Source of the DNA: Flavobacterium aquidurense
GTDB lineage: Bacteria > Bacteroidota > Bacteroidia > Flavobacteriales > Flavobacteriaceae
DNA length: 64,000 nucleotides
Direction of reading: 5' to 3'
Assembly: GCA_900107365.1 (NCBI GenBank)
Contig: FNPS01000007.1
Span: 1-64,000, forward strand
Shown: piece after piece, positions 1 to 10,100 of the stretch
Position numbering within the stretch: the first letter of the stretch is position 1
Layout: every line of letters begins with the position of its first letter
Notes under the pieces: model-generated
What the model saw: only the letters and a program-made list of their open reading frames with translations
Databases searched by the model: none
Told to the model about the DNA's origin: nothing
Translations under genes and position numbers: made by a program

Positions 1-635
1 GATGGGAAGCCTTACGGCTACTCGCTATTACCGAGCTGTTGTAACAAGCGGATCTTGTGCTTCTGCAACTTCTTCAACAGTAACAGTAACAGTAAGCCCT
101 ACAAGCGTAGCGGGAACAGTTTCTGCAGACCAGTCGATCTGTACATCAACATCTCCAGCTAATATCACATTAACAGGCAATACAGGAACTATCCAATGGC
201 AGGTGTCGACAAACGGTACCACATTTGGTGATATTCCAGGAGCAACTTCAAGTCCATTAACAGCTATTCAGATGGGAAGCCTTACGGCTACTCGCTATTA
301 CCGAGCTGTTGTAACAAGTGGCGGATGTGCTTCTGCAACTTCTTCGACAGTAACAGTAACAGTAAGCCCTACAAGCGTAGCGGGAACAGTTTCTGCAGAC
401 CAGTCGATCTGTACATCAACATCTCCAGCTAATATCACATTAACAGGCAATACAGGAACTATCCAATGGCAGGTGTCGACAAACGGTACCACATTTGGTG
501 ATATTCCAGGAGCAACTTCAAGTCCATTAACGACTATTCAGATGGGAAGCCTTACGGCTACTCGCTATTACCGAGCTGTTGTAACAAGCGGATCTTGTGC
601 TTCTGCAACTTCTTCAACAGTAACAGTAACAGTAA
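1..635 (+). repeat. 270-bp tandem repeats inside array gene 1
   Basis: Units begin at 1, 271 and 541; the third diverges after about 635. Units 1 and 2 differ at only a handful of bases (for example around 49-59 versus 319-329 and at 263-265 versus 533-535). The period is exactly 90 codons, so copy-number change stays in frame. The array may continue left of the window. Confidence 0.95.
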
Positions 636-2734
636 ACCCACTTCCAACCGTAAACCCAATTACAGGAGGAGCAACATCAACTTGTGTTGGTTCATCTACT
701 CCAGCCTTTACAAATACAACGCCTGGAGGAACATGGTCTATTGTAGATGGGACCGGTTCAGCGACTGTAAATGCAGGAGTTGTAACTGGAGTTACCGCAG
801 GAGATGTAACGGTTGAATACACAGTTACAAGTGGAGGTTGTTCAAATACGGCTACCACTAATTTAACGATTAAACCAAATTACCCAGCACCAACGGTTGG
901 AACACCAACACGACCATTATGTTCAACAAATGGAGCAAGTGTAACATTAGGCGGGTTACCAGCTTCAGGAAATTTATTACAAAATAACGGAACCACAGTT
1001 GTTAGTATACCTTTCTCATCAAGTACGCCTACAATTACAGGATTAGTTCCGGGAACATATCGATTTGCTTTAGATAATGGCTGTACAGCAACTTATTCAG
1101 CACCAGTTGTGGTAGTAGCAAATACTTATACAGGCGGAAGTTCATGGACATATGGTGCCCCAACTTCAGATGACTACATTGATTTTGCAAGTGGTTACAC
1201 GATCGGAGCAGATGTAACGTACTGCTCTGTTACAGTAAGCAATAATGCAGTTGTAACAGTAGATGGTAAAAAAACATTAACCGTTACAAACGGCGTTCAT
1301 GTTATTCCTGGAAGTCAATTAATTTTTGAGGACAGCTCAAGCTTAATGCAGGGTACTCCAAGCAAAACGATTAATACAGGAACTATTAAATATAAACGTA
1401 AAAGCACACCAATACGTCAGGCCGATTATGTGTATTGGTCAACACCAGTTGATAATATGACATTAGGAGCTGTTTCACCATTGACAGATCCTACAAAAAT
1501 GTATGCTCATAATGGTTCTGGATGGCTTTATAGACCAGGAAGTACTATTATGGTTGTGGGTAAAGGTTATATTATTCGTGGCCCGGAAGGAACTTCAAAT
1601 ACGTTGCGAAATGATTTTGAGGCAACTTTTACAGGAACTCCTATAAATGGTGATATTACAAGTGAGGTAATGACTGGTAATAAATTTTATTTAATTGGAA
1701 ATCCATATCCTTCCGCTTTATACGCTGACGAATTTATAAACAACAATGCAAATTTAACAGGAACACTCTATTTTTGGACTCACAATGTTCCAGTGGTTTT
1801 AGGTGGTGCTTATCAGTATGGATCAGATGATTACGCTGTTTATAATTTAAGCGGTGGCACAGCACCAGCAGGATCTGGAACTATTCCTGGTTCAGGAAAC
1901 AACAATAATCCACCTTCTGGCTATATTGGCGCTGGGCAAGGTTTCTTTGCTGGGATTAAGACGACGGGGACTATTACTTTTAGCAATGGAATGCGAAGAG
2001 GAGGTAATCGAAATGGTCAGTTCTTTAAGCCAAGTAATGAAGCTAAAGCTGCAGATATTGAAAAGAATCGTATTTGGCTGAATATGACGAATACGGAAGG
2101 AGCTTTCAAACAATTGCTTGTGGCATATGTACAAGGAGCAAGCAATTCTTATGACGATCGATATGATGGTGAAAGTTTTGACGCTAATAAATATCTAGAT
2201 TTTTATAGTATTACTGAAAATACCAAATTAGCAATTCAAGGACGTGGTTTGCCTTTTGCAGATACTGATACAGTTCCGTTAGGTTATCGTTCTGCAATTG
2301 CTGGAGATTTTACAATTTCGATCAATAATGTTGATGGTAATATGACGACTCAAAAAATTTATATTGAGGATAAGTCTACTGGTAAGATTCATGATTTAAC
2401 AGAAAGCAATTATACTTTTACCACAGCAATTGGAACTTTTACAGATCGTTTGGTTTTAAGATATACTAATAAATCTTTAGGAACAGGCGACTTCGAAAAT
2501 ATTGAAAAAGGTATTACGATTTCTGTAAAAGATAAAGTGGTTAAAGTGGTTTCTTCAAGCGAAGCTATACAGGATGTTGCGATTTTTGATGTCGCTGGAA
2601 AATTGCTTTATACAAAAAAGAAAGCAGGAACATCAGAATTGCTGATCTCAAATCTACAATCAGGCAATCAGGTTTTATTAGTTGATATAACGCTTGAAAA
2701 CGGATATAAAACAACAAGAAAAATTATTTTTTAA
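1..2734 (+). CDS. Large T9SS-secreted repeat protein, array member 1 (5' end outside window)
   Basis: Only the C-terminal 910 residues are visible; the reading frame is open to the left edge, so the true start lies outside the window. Residues 1-211 are a 90-residue Ig-like unit repeated twice plus a partial third copy, rich in Ser/Thr with one paired Cys motif per unit. Residues 212-370 are two further Ig/PKD-like stretches. Residues about 374-910 form the module shared with the next three genes (motifs SSWTYG, DYVYWSTPV, GKGYIIRGP, LIGNPYPSA, GTLYFWTHN, RIWLNMTN, KLAIQGRGLPF). The last 80 residues (VAIFDVAGKLLY to a terminal KIIF) resemble the type C T9SS sorting signal known from ChiA. Probable role: cell-surface or released adhesin-like protein exported by T9SS; the actual ligand is unknown. 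A strong terminator follows 27 bases after the stop. Confidence 0.85.
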   Translation, partial: MGSLTATRYYRAVVTSGSCASATSSTVTVTVSPTSVAGTVSADQSICTSTSPANITLTGNTGTIQWQVSTNGTTFGDIPGATSSPLTAIQMGSLTATRYYRAVVTSGGCASATSSTVTVTVSPTSVAGTVSADQSICTSTSPANITLTGNTGTIQWQVSTNGTTFGDIPGATSSPLTTIQMGSLTATRYYRAVVTSGSCASATSSTVTVTVNPLPTVNPITGGATSTCVGSSTPAFTNTTPGGTWSIVDGTGSATVNAGVVTGVTAGDVTVEYTVTSGGCSNTATTNLTIKPNYPAPTVGTPTRPLCSTNGASVTLGGLPASGNLLQNNGTTVVSIPFSSSTPTITGLVPGTYRFALDNGCTATYSAPVVVVANTYTGGSSWTYGAPTSDDYIDFASGYTIGADVTYCSVTVSNNAVVTVDGKKTLTVTNGVHVIPGSQLIFEDSSSLMQGTPSKTINTGTIKYKRKSTPIRQADYVYWSTPVDNMTLGAVSPLTDPTKMYAHNGSGWLYRPGSTIMVVGKGYIIRGPEGTSNTLRNDFEATFTGTPINGDITSEVMTGNKFYLIGNPYPSALYADEFINNNANLTGTLYFWTHNVPVVLGGAYQYGSDDYAVYNLSGGTAPAGSGTIPGSGNNNNPPSGYIGAGQGFFAGIKTTGTITFSNGMRRGGNRNGQFFKPSNEAKAADIEKNRIWLNMTNTEGAFKQLLVAYVQGASNSYDDRYDGESFDANKYLDFYSITENTKLAIQGRGLPFADTDTVPLGYRSAIAGDFTISINNVDGNMTTQKIYIEDKSTGKIHDLTESNYTFTTAIGTFTDRLVLRYTNKSLGTGDFENIEKGITISVKDKVVKVVSSSEAIQDVAIFDVAGKLLYTKKKAGTSELLISNLQSGNQVLLVDITLENGYKTTRKIIF

Positions 2735-2760
2735 TAAATAAAAAATAGTTTTACTGCCAA

Positions 2761-2792
2761 AAGCCATTTCTCAATGAGAAATGGCTTTTTTT
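2761..2792 (+). terminator. Rho-independent terminator after array gene 1
   Basis: Perfect 12-bp stem (AAGCCATTTCTC / GAGAAATGGCTT) with a 3-base loop, followed by a run of T. Confidence 0.9.
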
Positions 2793-2887
2793 ATGGGCCT
2801 ATAAATATCACTAAAAGTGGGTATTGCACACGTATAACCGAGTCTTTAAATTTCAGAAAATTCGCATATTATTAATTAATCAGATTT

Positions 2888-5800
2888 TTGGCTTTGATTA
2901 GAAAATTGCTTTACGCAGTCACTCTGACTGTATTTTTGGGAAATTTTGAATTTTATGGACAACAAGGAAAAGTTGATGATACTTTTAATACCCTGGATGA
3001 TGGTTCAATTGGAGATGGATTTGATAATGCTGTACAGACTTTGTCCTTGCAATCTGATCAAAATCTGATAGTTGGTGGTGAATATTTAAACCTTAACGGA
3101 ATTCCATCTCCTTATTTGACGCGCTTAATGCCAGATGGTACTATAGATGAAAATTTTCGTACAGGAAGTGGTTTCAATGGAAAAATTTATGCTTCATGTA
3201 TACAGCCCGATGGCAAAATACTTGTAGGTGGTAGTTTTACCTCCTACAACGGGATAAGTGCAGGAAGACTCATTCGTTTAAATCCAAACGGCACTATTGA
3301 TACATTATTTAATACTTCAATTGGAGCAACAACAGGAATTATCTATGATATTGCACTTCAGTCTGATGGAAAAATAATCATTTGTGGCAGTTTTACAAAA
3401 TACAATAATGGCACAGCAAATTATGTAGCCCGAATTTTGACGAACGGATCATTAGATGCTTCTTTTGTAGGTTCAGGGGCATCGACTATAAAAAACGTCA
3501 AAGTTTTGAATAATGACAAAATACTACTTTCAGGAAATTTTACTGTTTTTAATGGTACACAAATCAATAGAATTCTTCGTTTAAATAATAATGGGCAAAT
3601 TGATTTAACTTTTAATGTAGGAGAAGGTTTTGATAGTGAGGTCAGCGCGATGACAGTGCAGTCAGATGGCAAAATTCTTCTGGGAGGAAAATTTACCAGT
3701 TATAATGGCATCACAGCCAACAGAATTATTAGAATAATGCAAGACGGAAGTATAGACACTTCTTTTTTTACAGGCTCGGGTTTTAATTCTGGAGCTGTTT
3801 TAGCTTTTAAAACAGATTCCTTTGGAAATATAATGGTTGGAGGATCTTTTACAGGAAACTATAATGGAACCAGCGTTAATCGTGTTTGTCTATTAGACAG
3901 TTTCGGTCTTTTAAAAAATGATATTGATTTTGGATCGGGTCCGGCAACCGCTTCCGTTTTAGCATTAGAAACTGATGCAGAGGGAGCTTGGTATATTGGA
4001 GGTTCTTTTTTAATTTTTGACGGTTTAAATCAAGGAAGATTGGCTAAGATTAGTTCCGATGGTGAATATGATACAGGATATTTGGCATCTGGAATTGGGC
4101 TTGATAATTCGGTTTATAAAATTCTGCCTTTAGAAGATGGTAAATCAATGGTATTTGGCAATTTTAAAAAGTTTAATGGTGCTAGTGTTTCCAGAATTGC
4201 TAAGCTTTTGGAAGATGGTTCCTCTGATCCTGATTTTAATTTTGGGCAAGTTGGTGCTAATAATTTAATTAAAGCAGCGGTTTTACAGCCGGATGGAAAA
4301 ATTGTTATAGGCGGAAATTTTACAAAGTATAATGAGACAATGATCAATCGCATAGTTAGGATTTTACCTAACGGAACAGTGGACCCATCTTTTAATGTGA
4401 CTTCTGGCTGTAACAGCCAAATTTATGCAATGGCAATACAGCCTGATGAAAAAATTATTGTTGCGGGCGGTTTTACTAAATACAATGATGTAAATGCTGG
4501 CCGAATCGTACGACTTATGCCTAATGGTTTGAGAGATGCCAGTTTTAATTCTGGTGTTGGTGCAGATGCCATTATTGAAGCAATTTTACTTCAGCCTGAC
4601 GGAAAAATTCTGGTTGCTGGACGATTTACTGCTTTTGATGGAATTCCTTTTCTCCGTTTAGTACGCTTAAATGCAAACGGAAGCATTGATCCTACATTTG
4701 CGATTGGAACAGGATTTAATAAATATATATATGCATTGGCATTGCAGTCTGATCAAAGAATAATTGTTGGTGGCTCTTTTACCACTTTTAATGATGCAGC
4801 CCAGAAAAGAATTTTACGATTAAATACAAACGGAAGTTTAGATGTCACATTTGATTCAGGTACTGGTTTTAGTAAAGGAGATGTGCGAAGTATTTTGGTA
4901 CAGCCGGACGATCGTATTTTAGCGGGCGGAACTTTTTCAGGAAGTTATAAAACTACACCATCGCTGCGATTAATACGATTATTAAAAACAGGAAGTTTTG
5001 ATACGTCTTTTGATGCTCAGCTAAACAACAAATTATTTGCAATGAGTTTTTCGTCAGATTTTAAACTCTTGATTGGAGGAGATTTTAATTCGGTTTCTGG
5101 AACTTCTAAACACAGAATTGCTAGATTGAAACTTTGTTTAGAATCAACAATCTGGAATGGAAATTCTTGGTCAAATGGTTTTCCGTCAGGCGGAAAAGAA
5201 TTATTTTTTAAAGAAGATTATCCACAATTGACAACAGTTAATGTTTGCAGTTGTAGTATTGATGAGGGCAAGAAAGTTACTTTATTGAGCGGAAATACAC
5301 TAGGAATTGAGTTTTCATATTCGGGCTTAGGAACTTTAATTTTAGAGGATTCAGCAAATTTATATCAATCAGATGATGATATCATCAATACAGGAATTAT
5401 TCATTTGAAACGAAATTCATCACCTATTTTAAAATCAGATTATACCTATTGGTCTTCTCCTGTAGAAACTCAAAAATTGATTGATGTTTCGCCGTCCTCA
5501 AGCAAGTATTATTCTTATGATCCTGTTGTAAGGGTCTGGAATCAAGAAAGCGGAACAAATGTAATGTCACTTGGCAAGGGATATATTATTCAGGGACCAA
5601 AAGATTTCTCGGCAAATGTTCCTGCAAGTTATCAGGCAACTTTTAAAGGAATTCCGAATAATGGAAAAGTGAATGTCAATTTAAAGATTGGAAATGTGAT
5701 TTTCAATTTAATAGGAAACCCTTACCCATGTACACTTGATGCTGATATTTTTTTGAGAGAAAACGAATCAAAAATAAAAGGGACCTTGTACTTCTGGACG

Positions 5801-6739
5801 CATAATACGCCCATTTCTAATAACAAATATTCATCTGATGATTATGCGGTTTACAATTTACTTGGTGGTGTTGGTACTCGGGGAAGTCTGGCTAATGGTG
5901 TAAACGAAAGTATTCCTGATAAGACAATAGCGTCAGGACAAGCTTTTTTTGTTGGATGCAAAAATGCGGGTATGATCGAGTTTAATGATAAGATGAGAAT
6001 GCAGCAAAGAAATTCTACCTTTTTTAAACCTATTAAAAACAGTAAAAGTCAAAAAAATGAAATTGGAAAGCAAAGACTATGGCTGAACCTAACGAATGAA
6101 GAAGGGGTCTTTAAGCAAATATTAGTCGGATATATAGCTGGCGCTTCAAATTTATATGATGAGAACTATGATGCAGAATCTTTTAATGGCAATGTGTTTG
6201 CGAATTTTTATAGTCTTGCAGAAAATAAAAATTTGGTCATTCAGGGCAGAGCTTTTCCTTTCGATAAAACCGATTCTGTTCTGCTAGGGTATACAACCAT
6301 GATTAGCGGAGAATTTAAGATAAGCATCGACCATATTGACAGCCAATTTTTAGATTCAAATATCTATATACTCGATAAGGAAAAAGAGATATTGTATAAC
6401 TTAAAAGATGGCCCTTATAAATTTGAGACGGAGAAAGGAACTTTTGATAATAGGTTTGAATTGAAATATTTGGACAAGGAATTGAATCTTGATGAATTTA
6501 AAAATAATTCGAATGCTATTTTTATCTATGTAAAAGACAAACTTATTTGTATTGAAGCTCTACAGAAATTTATTAGAGAAGCAACTGTTTTTGATCTTAC
6601 AGGAAAAATTCTTTATAAAAAAACTAAAATTGATGCGTTTAATTTTTCTATTCCGAATCTAAATTCAAGAAATCAGGTTTTACTCGTAAAAGTTACTTTA
6701 GAAAATGGTTTTTCAGTTGCTAAAAAAGTAGTTTTTTAA
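2888..6739 (+). CDS. T9SS-secreted protein with 14 delta-60 repeats, array member 2
   Basis: The frame has no ATG near its start; an in-frame stop lies at 2873-2875, leaving TTG at 2888 or 2894 as the only starts before the signal peptide (KLLYAVTLTVFLGNFEFYGQQ region). About 14 delta-60-type repeats (pattern QPDGKILVGGSFT..NG....RL.RL..NGSID..F) fill residues 40-750; this family (DUF5122) is thought to form beta-propeller-like structures. From residue about 752 (WNGNSWSNG) the protein carries the shared C-terminal module, diverged from the other three, ending NQVLLVKVTLENG and a type C-like T9SS tail. Probable surface protein or adhesin; ligand unknown. It has its own terminator, so it is probably transcribed separately from its neighbours. 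Confidence 0.85.
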   Translation: MALIRKLLYAVTLTVFLGNFEFYGQQGKVDDTFNTLDDGSIGDGFDNAVQTLSLQSDQNLIVGGEYLNLNGIPSPYLTRLMPDGTIDENFRTGSGFNGKIYASCIQPDGKILVGGSFTSYNGISAGRLIRLNPNGTIDTLFNTSIGATTGIIYDIALQSDGKIIICGSFTKYNNGTANYVARILTNGSLDASFVGSGASTIKNVKVLNNDKILLSGNFTVFNGTQINRILRLNNNGQIDLTFNVGEGFDSEVSAMTVQSDGKILLGGKFTSYNGITANRIIRIMQDGSIDTSFFTGSGFNSGAVLAFKTDSFGNIMVGGSFTGNYNGTSVNRVCLLDSFGLLKNDIDFGSGPATASVLALETDAEGAWYIGGSFLIFDGLNQGRLAKISSDGEYDTGYLASGIGLDNSVYKILPLEDGKSMVFGNFKKFNGASVSRIAKLLEDGSSDPDFNFGQVGANNLIKAAVLQPDGKIVIGGNFTKYNETMINRIVRILPNGTVDPSFNVTSGCNSQIYAMAIQPDEKIIVAGGFTKYNDVNAGRIVRLMPNGLRDASFNSGVGADAIIEAILLQPDGKILVAGRFTAFDGIPFLRLVRLNANGSIDPTFAIGTGFNKYIYALALQSDQRIIVGGSFTTFNDAAQKRILRLNTNGSLDVTFDSGTGFSKGDVRSILVQPDDRILAGGTFSGSYKTTPSLRLIRLLKTGSFDTSFDAQLNNKLFAMSFSSDFKLLIGGDFNSVSGTSKHRIARLKLCLESTIWNGNSWSNGFPSGGKELFFKEDYPQLTTVNVCSCSIDEGKKVTLLSGNTLGIEFSYSGLGTLILEDSANLYQSDDDIINTGIIHLKRNSSPILKSDYTYWSSPVETQKLIDVSPSSSKYYSYDPVVRVWNQESGTNVMSLGKGYIIQGPKDFSANVPASYQATFKGIPNNGKVNVNLKIGNVIFNLIGNPYPCTLDADIFLRENESKIKGTLYFWTHNTPISNNKYSSDDYAVYNLLGGVGTRGSLANGVNESIPDKTIASGQAFFVGCKNAGMIEFNDKMRMQQRNSTFFKPIKNSKSQKNEIGKQRLWLNLTNEEGVFKQILVGYIAGASNLYDENYDAESFNGNVFANFYSLAENKNLVIQGRAFPFDKTDSVLLGYTTMISGEFKISIDHIDSQFLDSNIYILDKEKEILYNLKDGPYKFETEKGTFDNRFELKYLDKELNLDEFKNNSNAIFIYVKDKLICIEALQKFIREATVFDLTGKILYKKTKIDAFNFSIPNLNSRNQVLLVKVTLENGFSVAKKVVF

Positions 6740-6763
6740 ATAGGTTTTTTTATTAAAAAAATG

Positions 6764-6796
6764 ATCTGTTTGTTTCTTCGCAAACAGATTTTTTTT
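6764..6796 (+). terminator. Terminator after array gene 2
   Basis: 9-bp stem ATCTGTTTG / CAAACAGAT with 8-base loop, then eight T. Confidence 0.85.
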
Positions 6797-7194
6797 GCAC
6801 GTTTTTATACAGAATTTGAGTTGGCTAGACGTTTTTTAGTAAAATTATTGACTCAAAAATATAAGTAAGGCAAAATTCTAATTTAAATACCAGTTAGTCT
6901 GTTTTTTTTATTCAGACCACTAACCTCTTTCGAATGATGAACTGCATAAAAAAAAAATATTTATGCGAAATTACTTAAAAATAACGACTTTTAAATATAT
7001 AACAATCTGTTTTTTAGATGCTTGTGTAAAATTTTGTAAATTGCTGTATCTTATTTGTATACTATTTCAAGCCTGTAAATATTAGTTAAGTCATCTTCAA
7101 AATCATTCGATAATAAGCCATTACGAAATACTTTTTTTGAGAATCCCCAAGTCTGTTTTAAGATATTGATTGTTAAATTTAAATTCTATATTTA
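6797..7194. other. Intergenic region between array genes 2 and 3
   Basis: About 400 bases of AT-rich DNA without a convincing ORF. I found no clear TAnnTTTG promoter box. It must hold the promoter of array gene 3, since a terminator precedes it, but I cannot place it. Confidence 0.5.
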
Positions 7195-10100
7195 ATGAGA
7201 AAACAAATACTTTTAACCGATTTTTCTTTTTTTCAGAGTATAACTTTTTCGATTTTCAATAGATTAGAGAACTTTAAAAGTTACCTAATGCCTTTTTTTT
7301 GTATTGTTTTTTTTGGGAATTTAAGTACTCTGTATGCGCAATCTCCTTATACGTCAGTACAATCCGGTAACTGGAATGATGATGCCACATGGAGTGGTTT
7401 TGGTATTCCCGGAGCAGGAAATGTTGTTAATATTGCAGGTGATCATAAAATTACTGTTACGGCAAATGCAGCCTGTGCATCGATTACATTTCAGGGATTG
7501 TCTGGTGCAAATTCTCTTCTAAGTGAAATAATTATTAACAATACATTTAATTTAACCGTTACTAATTTATCTGTTACTTCAAGAGCTAACTTTAGTAATA
7601 ATGCTGCTATTTCCGGAGCAGGGATTGTGAATGCAGCTACAGTTACGATTGGGCAAACTACACTAACTCCAGGATTTTCCCGCTCTACTGCCATTACGTC
7701 GACAATTGCTAATTTCAATATTTCAGGTAATCTCGTTTTAAACGGTAGGAGCGCTGGAGGATCTCTTAATACAGCATATTTTATACATTCGGGAGGCATT
7801 GTAAAAATTGATGGGACAATTTCTGCCGCAAATCAAGGTTCGAATAATACGGTATATGATATGACTCTTACTCCTCAATCAGGAACGCTTCTTTTGAATA
7901 ATACATTACCCTTTTCTATAACGGGGGCAGGAACCAGTGATATTAAGTTAAACGGTACAAGTTCAACTGTAAATTATACGGGAGCTGCGCAAACAGTGCG
8001 AAGTACCTCATATACCAATCTTATTTTGTCGGGCAGTGGTATAAAAACTTTAGGGGCAACCTTAGCTGTAGCAGGTAATTTAACAACATCAGGTACAGCT
8101 TCTGGGACAGTAAATAATAATCTGCTTGCAGGAGGTAACCTTAATGTTGGGACTGGGTCCGCCTTAGCAACCAGTGGAACTTTTACATTTGGAGTTACGG
8201 GTACCAGTACGATTGCTGGAACCCTTACCCTTGCCGGGACGGGAGCAAAAACATTTACGGGAAACACTATTAATTCTGGAGTTTGGAACGAAACAGGTAA
8301 TAGTGCGGTGAATTACGGAGGTAGTTTACAAAACAGCGGCACTTTTACAGCGAATAATGGGGTTCATACTATTTCAGGTACAGGTGGTACAATAAATGGA
8401 ACTCTTTTAATTCCGAATGTAGCCATAAATGGAGCAACAACAAACGCGGGTACATTAAGTGTTTCAACAGCTTTAACAGGAACAAATACATTAACCAATA
8501 CGGGTACATTAAATATCGGTGGGACATCGACAATTAATGCCCTTGCTGCAACTGCCGTAAATAATACTGTAAATTATACAGGAGCAGCACAAACACTTAA
8601 AAGTGGACCTTATTATAATCTTATTTTGTCAGGAAGCGGAATAAAAACATTTTCATCAGTTGCTACCACTATTGCAGGTAATTTGTCAATTGCATTAGGA
8701 GTTCAGGCTAATCTTCTAGCCCTAACACATCCGGCGGGAACGATGACACTTGGTGGAGAAGGCACTACGCCAGGTTTATGGGGAAGTACAACAGCAACAG
8801 CTGCAAACTTTTTTAATAATACCTATTTTAGACCCACTACTGGAATGGTAAATGTTGGATCAAATTCCTGTAATACAACTTTACGCGTTACAGAGGTTGT
8901 TGTATGTGAAGGAGACCCATCTAAAGCGTTGAATTCGGGAACTACAATCTCCCCTACCGGCTTGCAAATTAATGGTTCATGGGATACAGCTGTTAATCCT
9001 GTCGCTGATAGAGTAGGCGGTGAAACGGGAGGCCCATTTGATGATACCACAACCTGTTTGTTTGTTGCTGGCAATCCCAGAAGTTATGTGGCTACTAGTT
9101 TTCAGGTTAGCGTATCCGGGAACTATACCTTTAGAATGGCTAATAATGATGCTTATGACGGTACTGGATATATTTATACCGGTAATTTTATACCAGGTAA
9201 CTGTACAGGAGGAGGTACTTTTGTTAGGGGAGATGACGATACACGGTTTTTGGGAATTGTTATTACAGATGAGCCTTCACTGGTTGATGTGCCATTGGTT
9301 GCAGGAGTAAATTATACATTAATAACTTCTGATTATGATCCAAGCGTAAATGCCTCCTTTACTTGGAATATTACCACAACTTCAGGCGGAACTCTTGTTG
9401 CACCAGGTTGGTACACCGCTGCTACAGCTGGAACACTTTTAGGTACAGGATCTTCATTTAATCCAGTAGGAGTGGCTGGATCAGGTTTAACAATTGCTAG
9501 TCCTGCAGGTACATATCCCTTTTATGTGGGCTTTCCTTCAACGGGATGCAGAACTCAGGCAAATTATGTTATTAATGCAAATCCGGTTATTACGGGGAAT
9601 TTAAATGTTTGTATTGGTTTTACAAGTACACTTACGGGTTCGGCTACTCCTAATGCGACAAATCCATGGGTGTCGGCAACACCAACTGTCGCAACAGTTA
9701 GTAGTACTGGGGTTGTAACCGGTGTAGCACTGGGAGCAAGTGTTATTACCTATACGAATAGCAACGGCTGTAAAATTACGGCTACGGTAACTGTTGGCGC
9801 ATTGCCTTCGATAACACCTGCGGCTTCTGCCGCTACAATTTGCTCGTCTCCTTCTGCAACAACAACAACTTTAGCTTATACATCAACAGGAACTCCAACA
9901 ACATACAGTATAACATGGAATGCCTCTCCGGTAAATACTTTTCAGGCGGTTGTTGACGCCCCTATTACAAGTCCGATTACGATAAATGTTCCGGCTGGAA
10001 CTGCAGGAGGTGTTTACTCTGGTACAATCTCAGTTAAAAATATAAATGGTTGTACAAGTTCTGGAGTCAGTTTTAATGTAACTATAAATTCGAGTCCAAC

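Noticed and set aside
1..635. Regular repeats as a CRISPR array
   Set aside because: The 270-bp units are contiguous, coding and without spacers.
28..858. Minus-strand ORFs across the 270-bp repeats
   Set aside because: Shadows of the repeated Ig-like coding sequence; they recur with the period of the repeat and carry no start or family signal.
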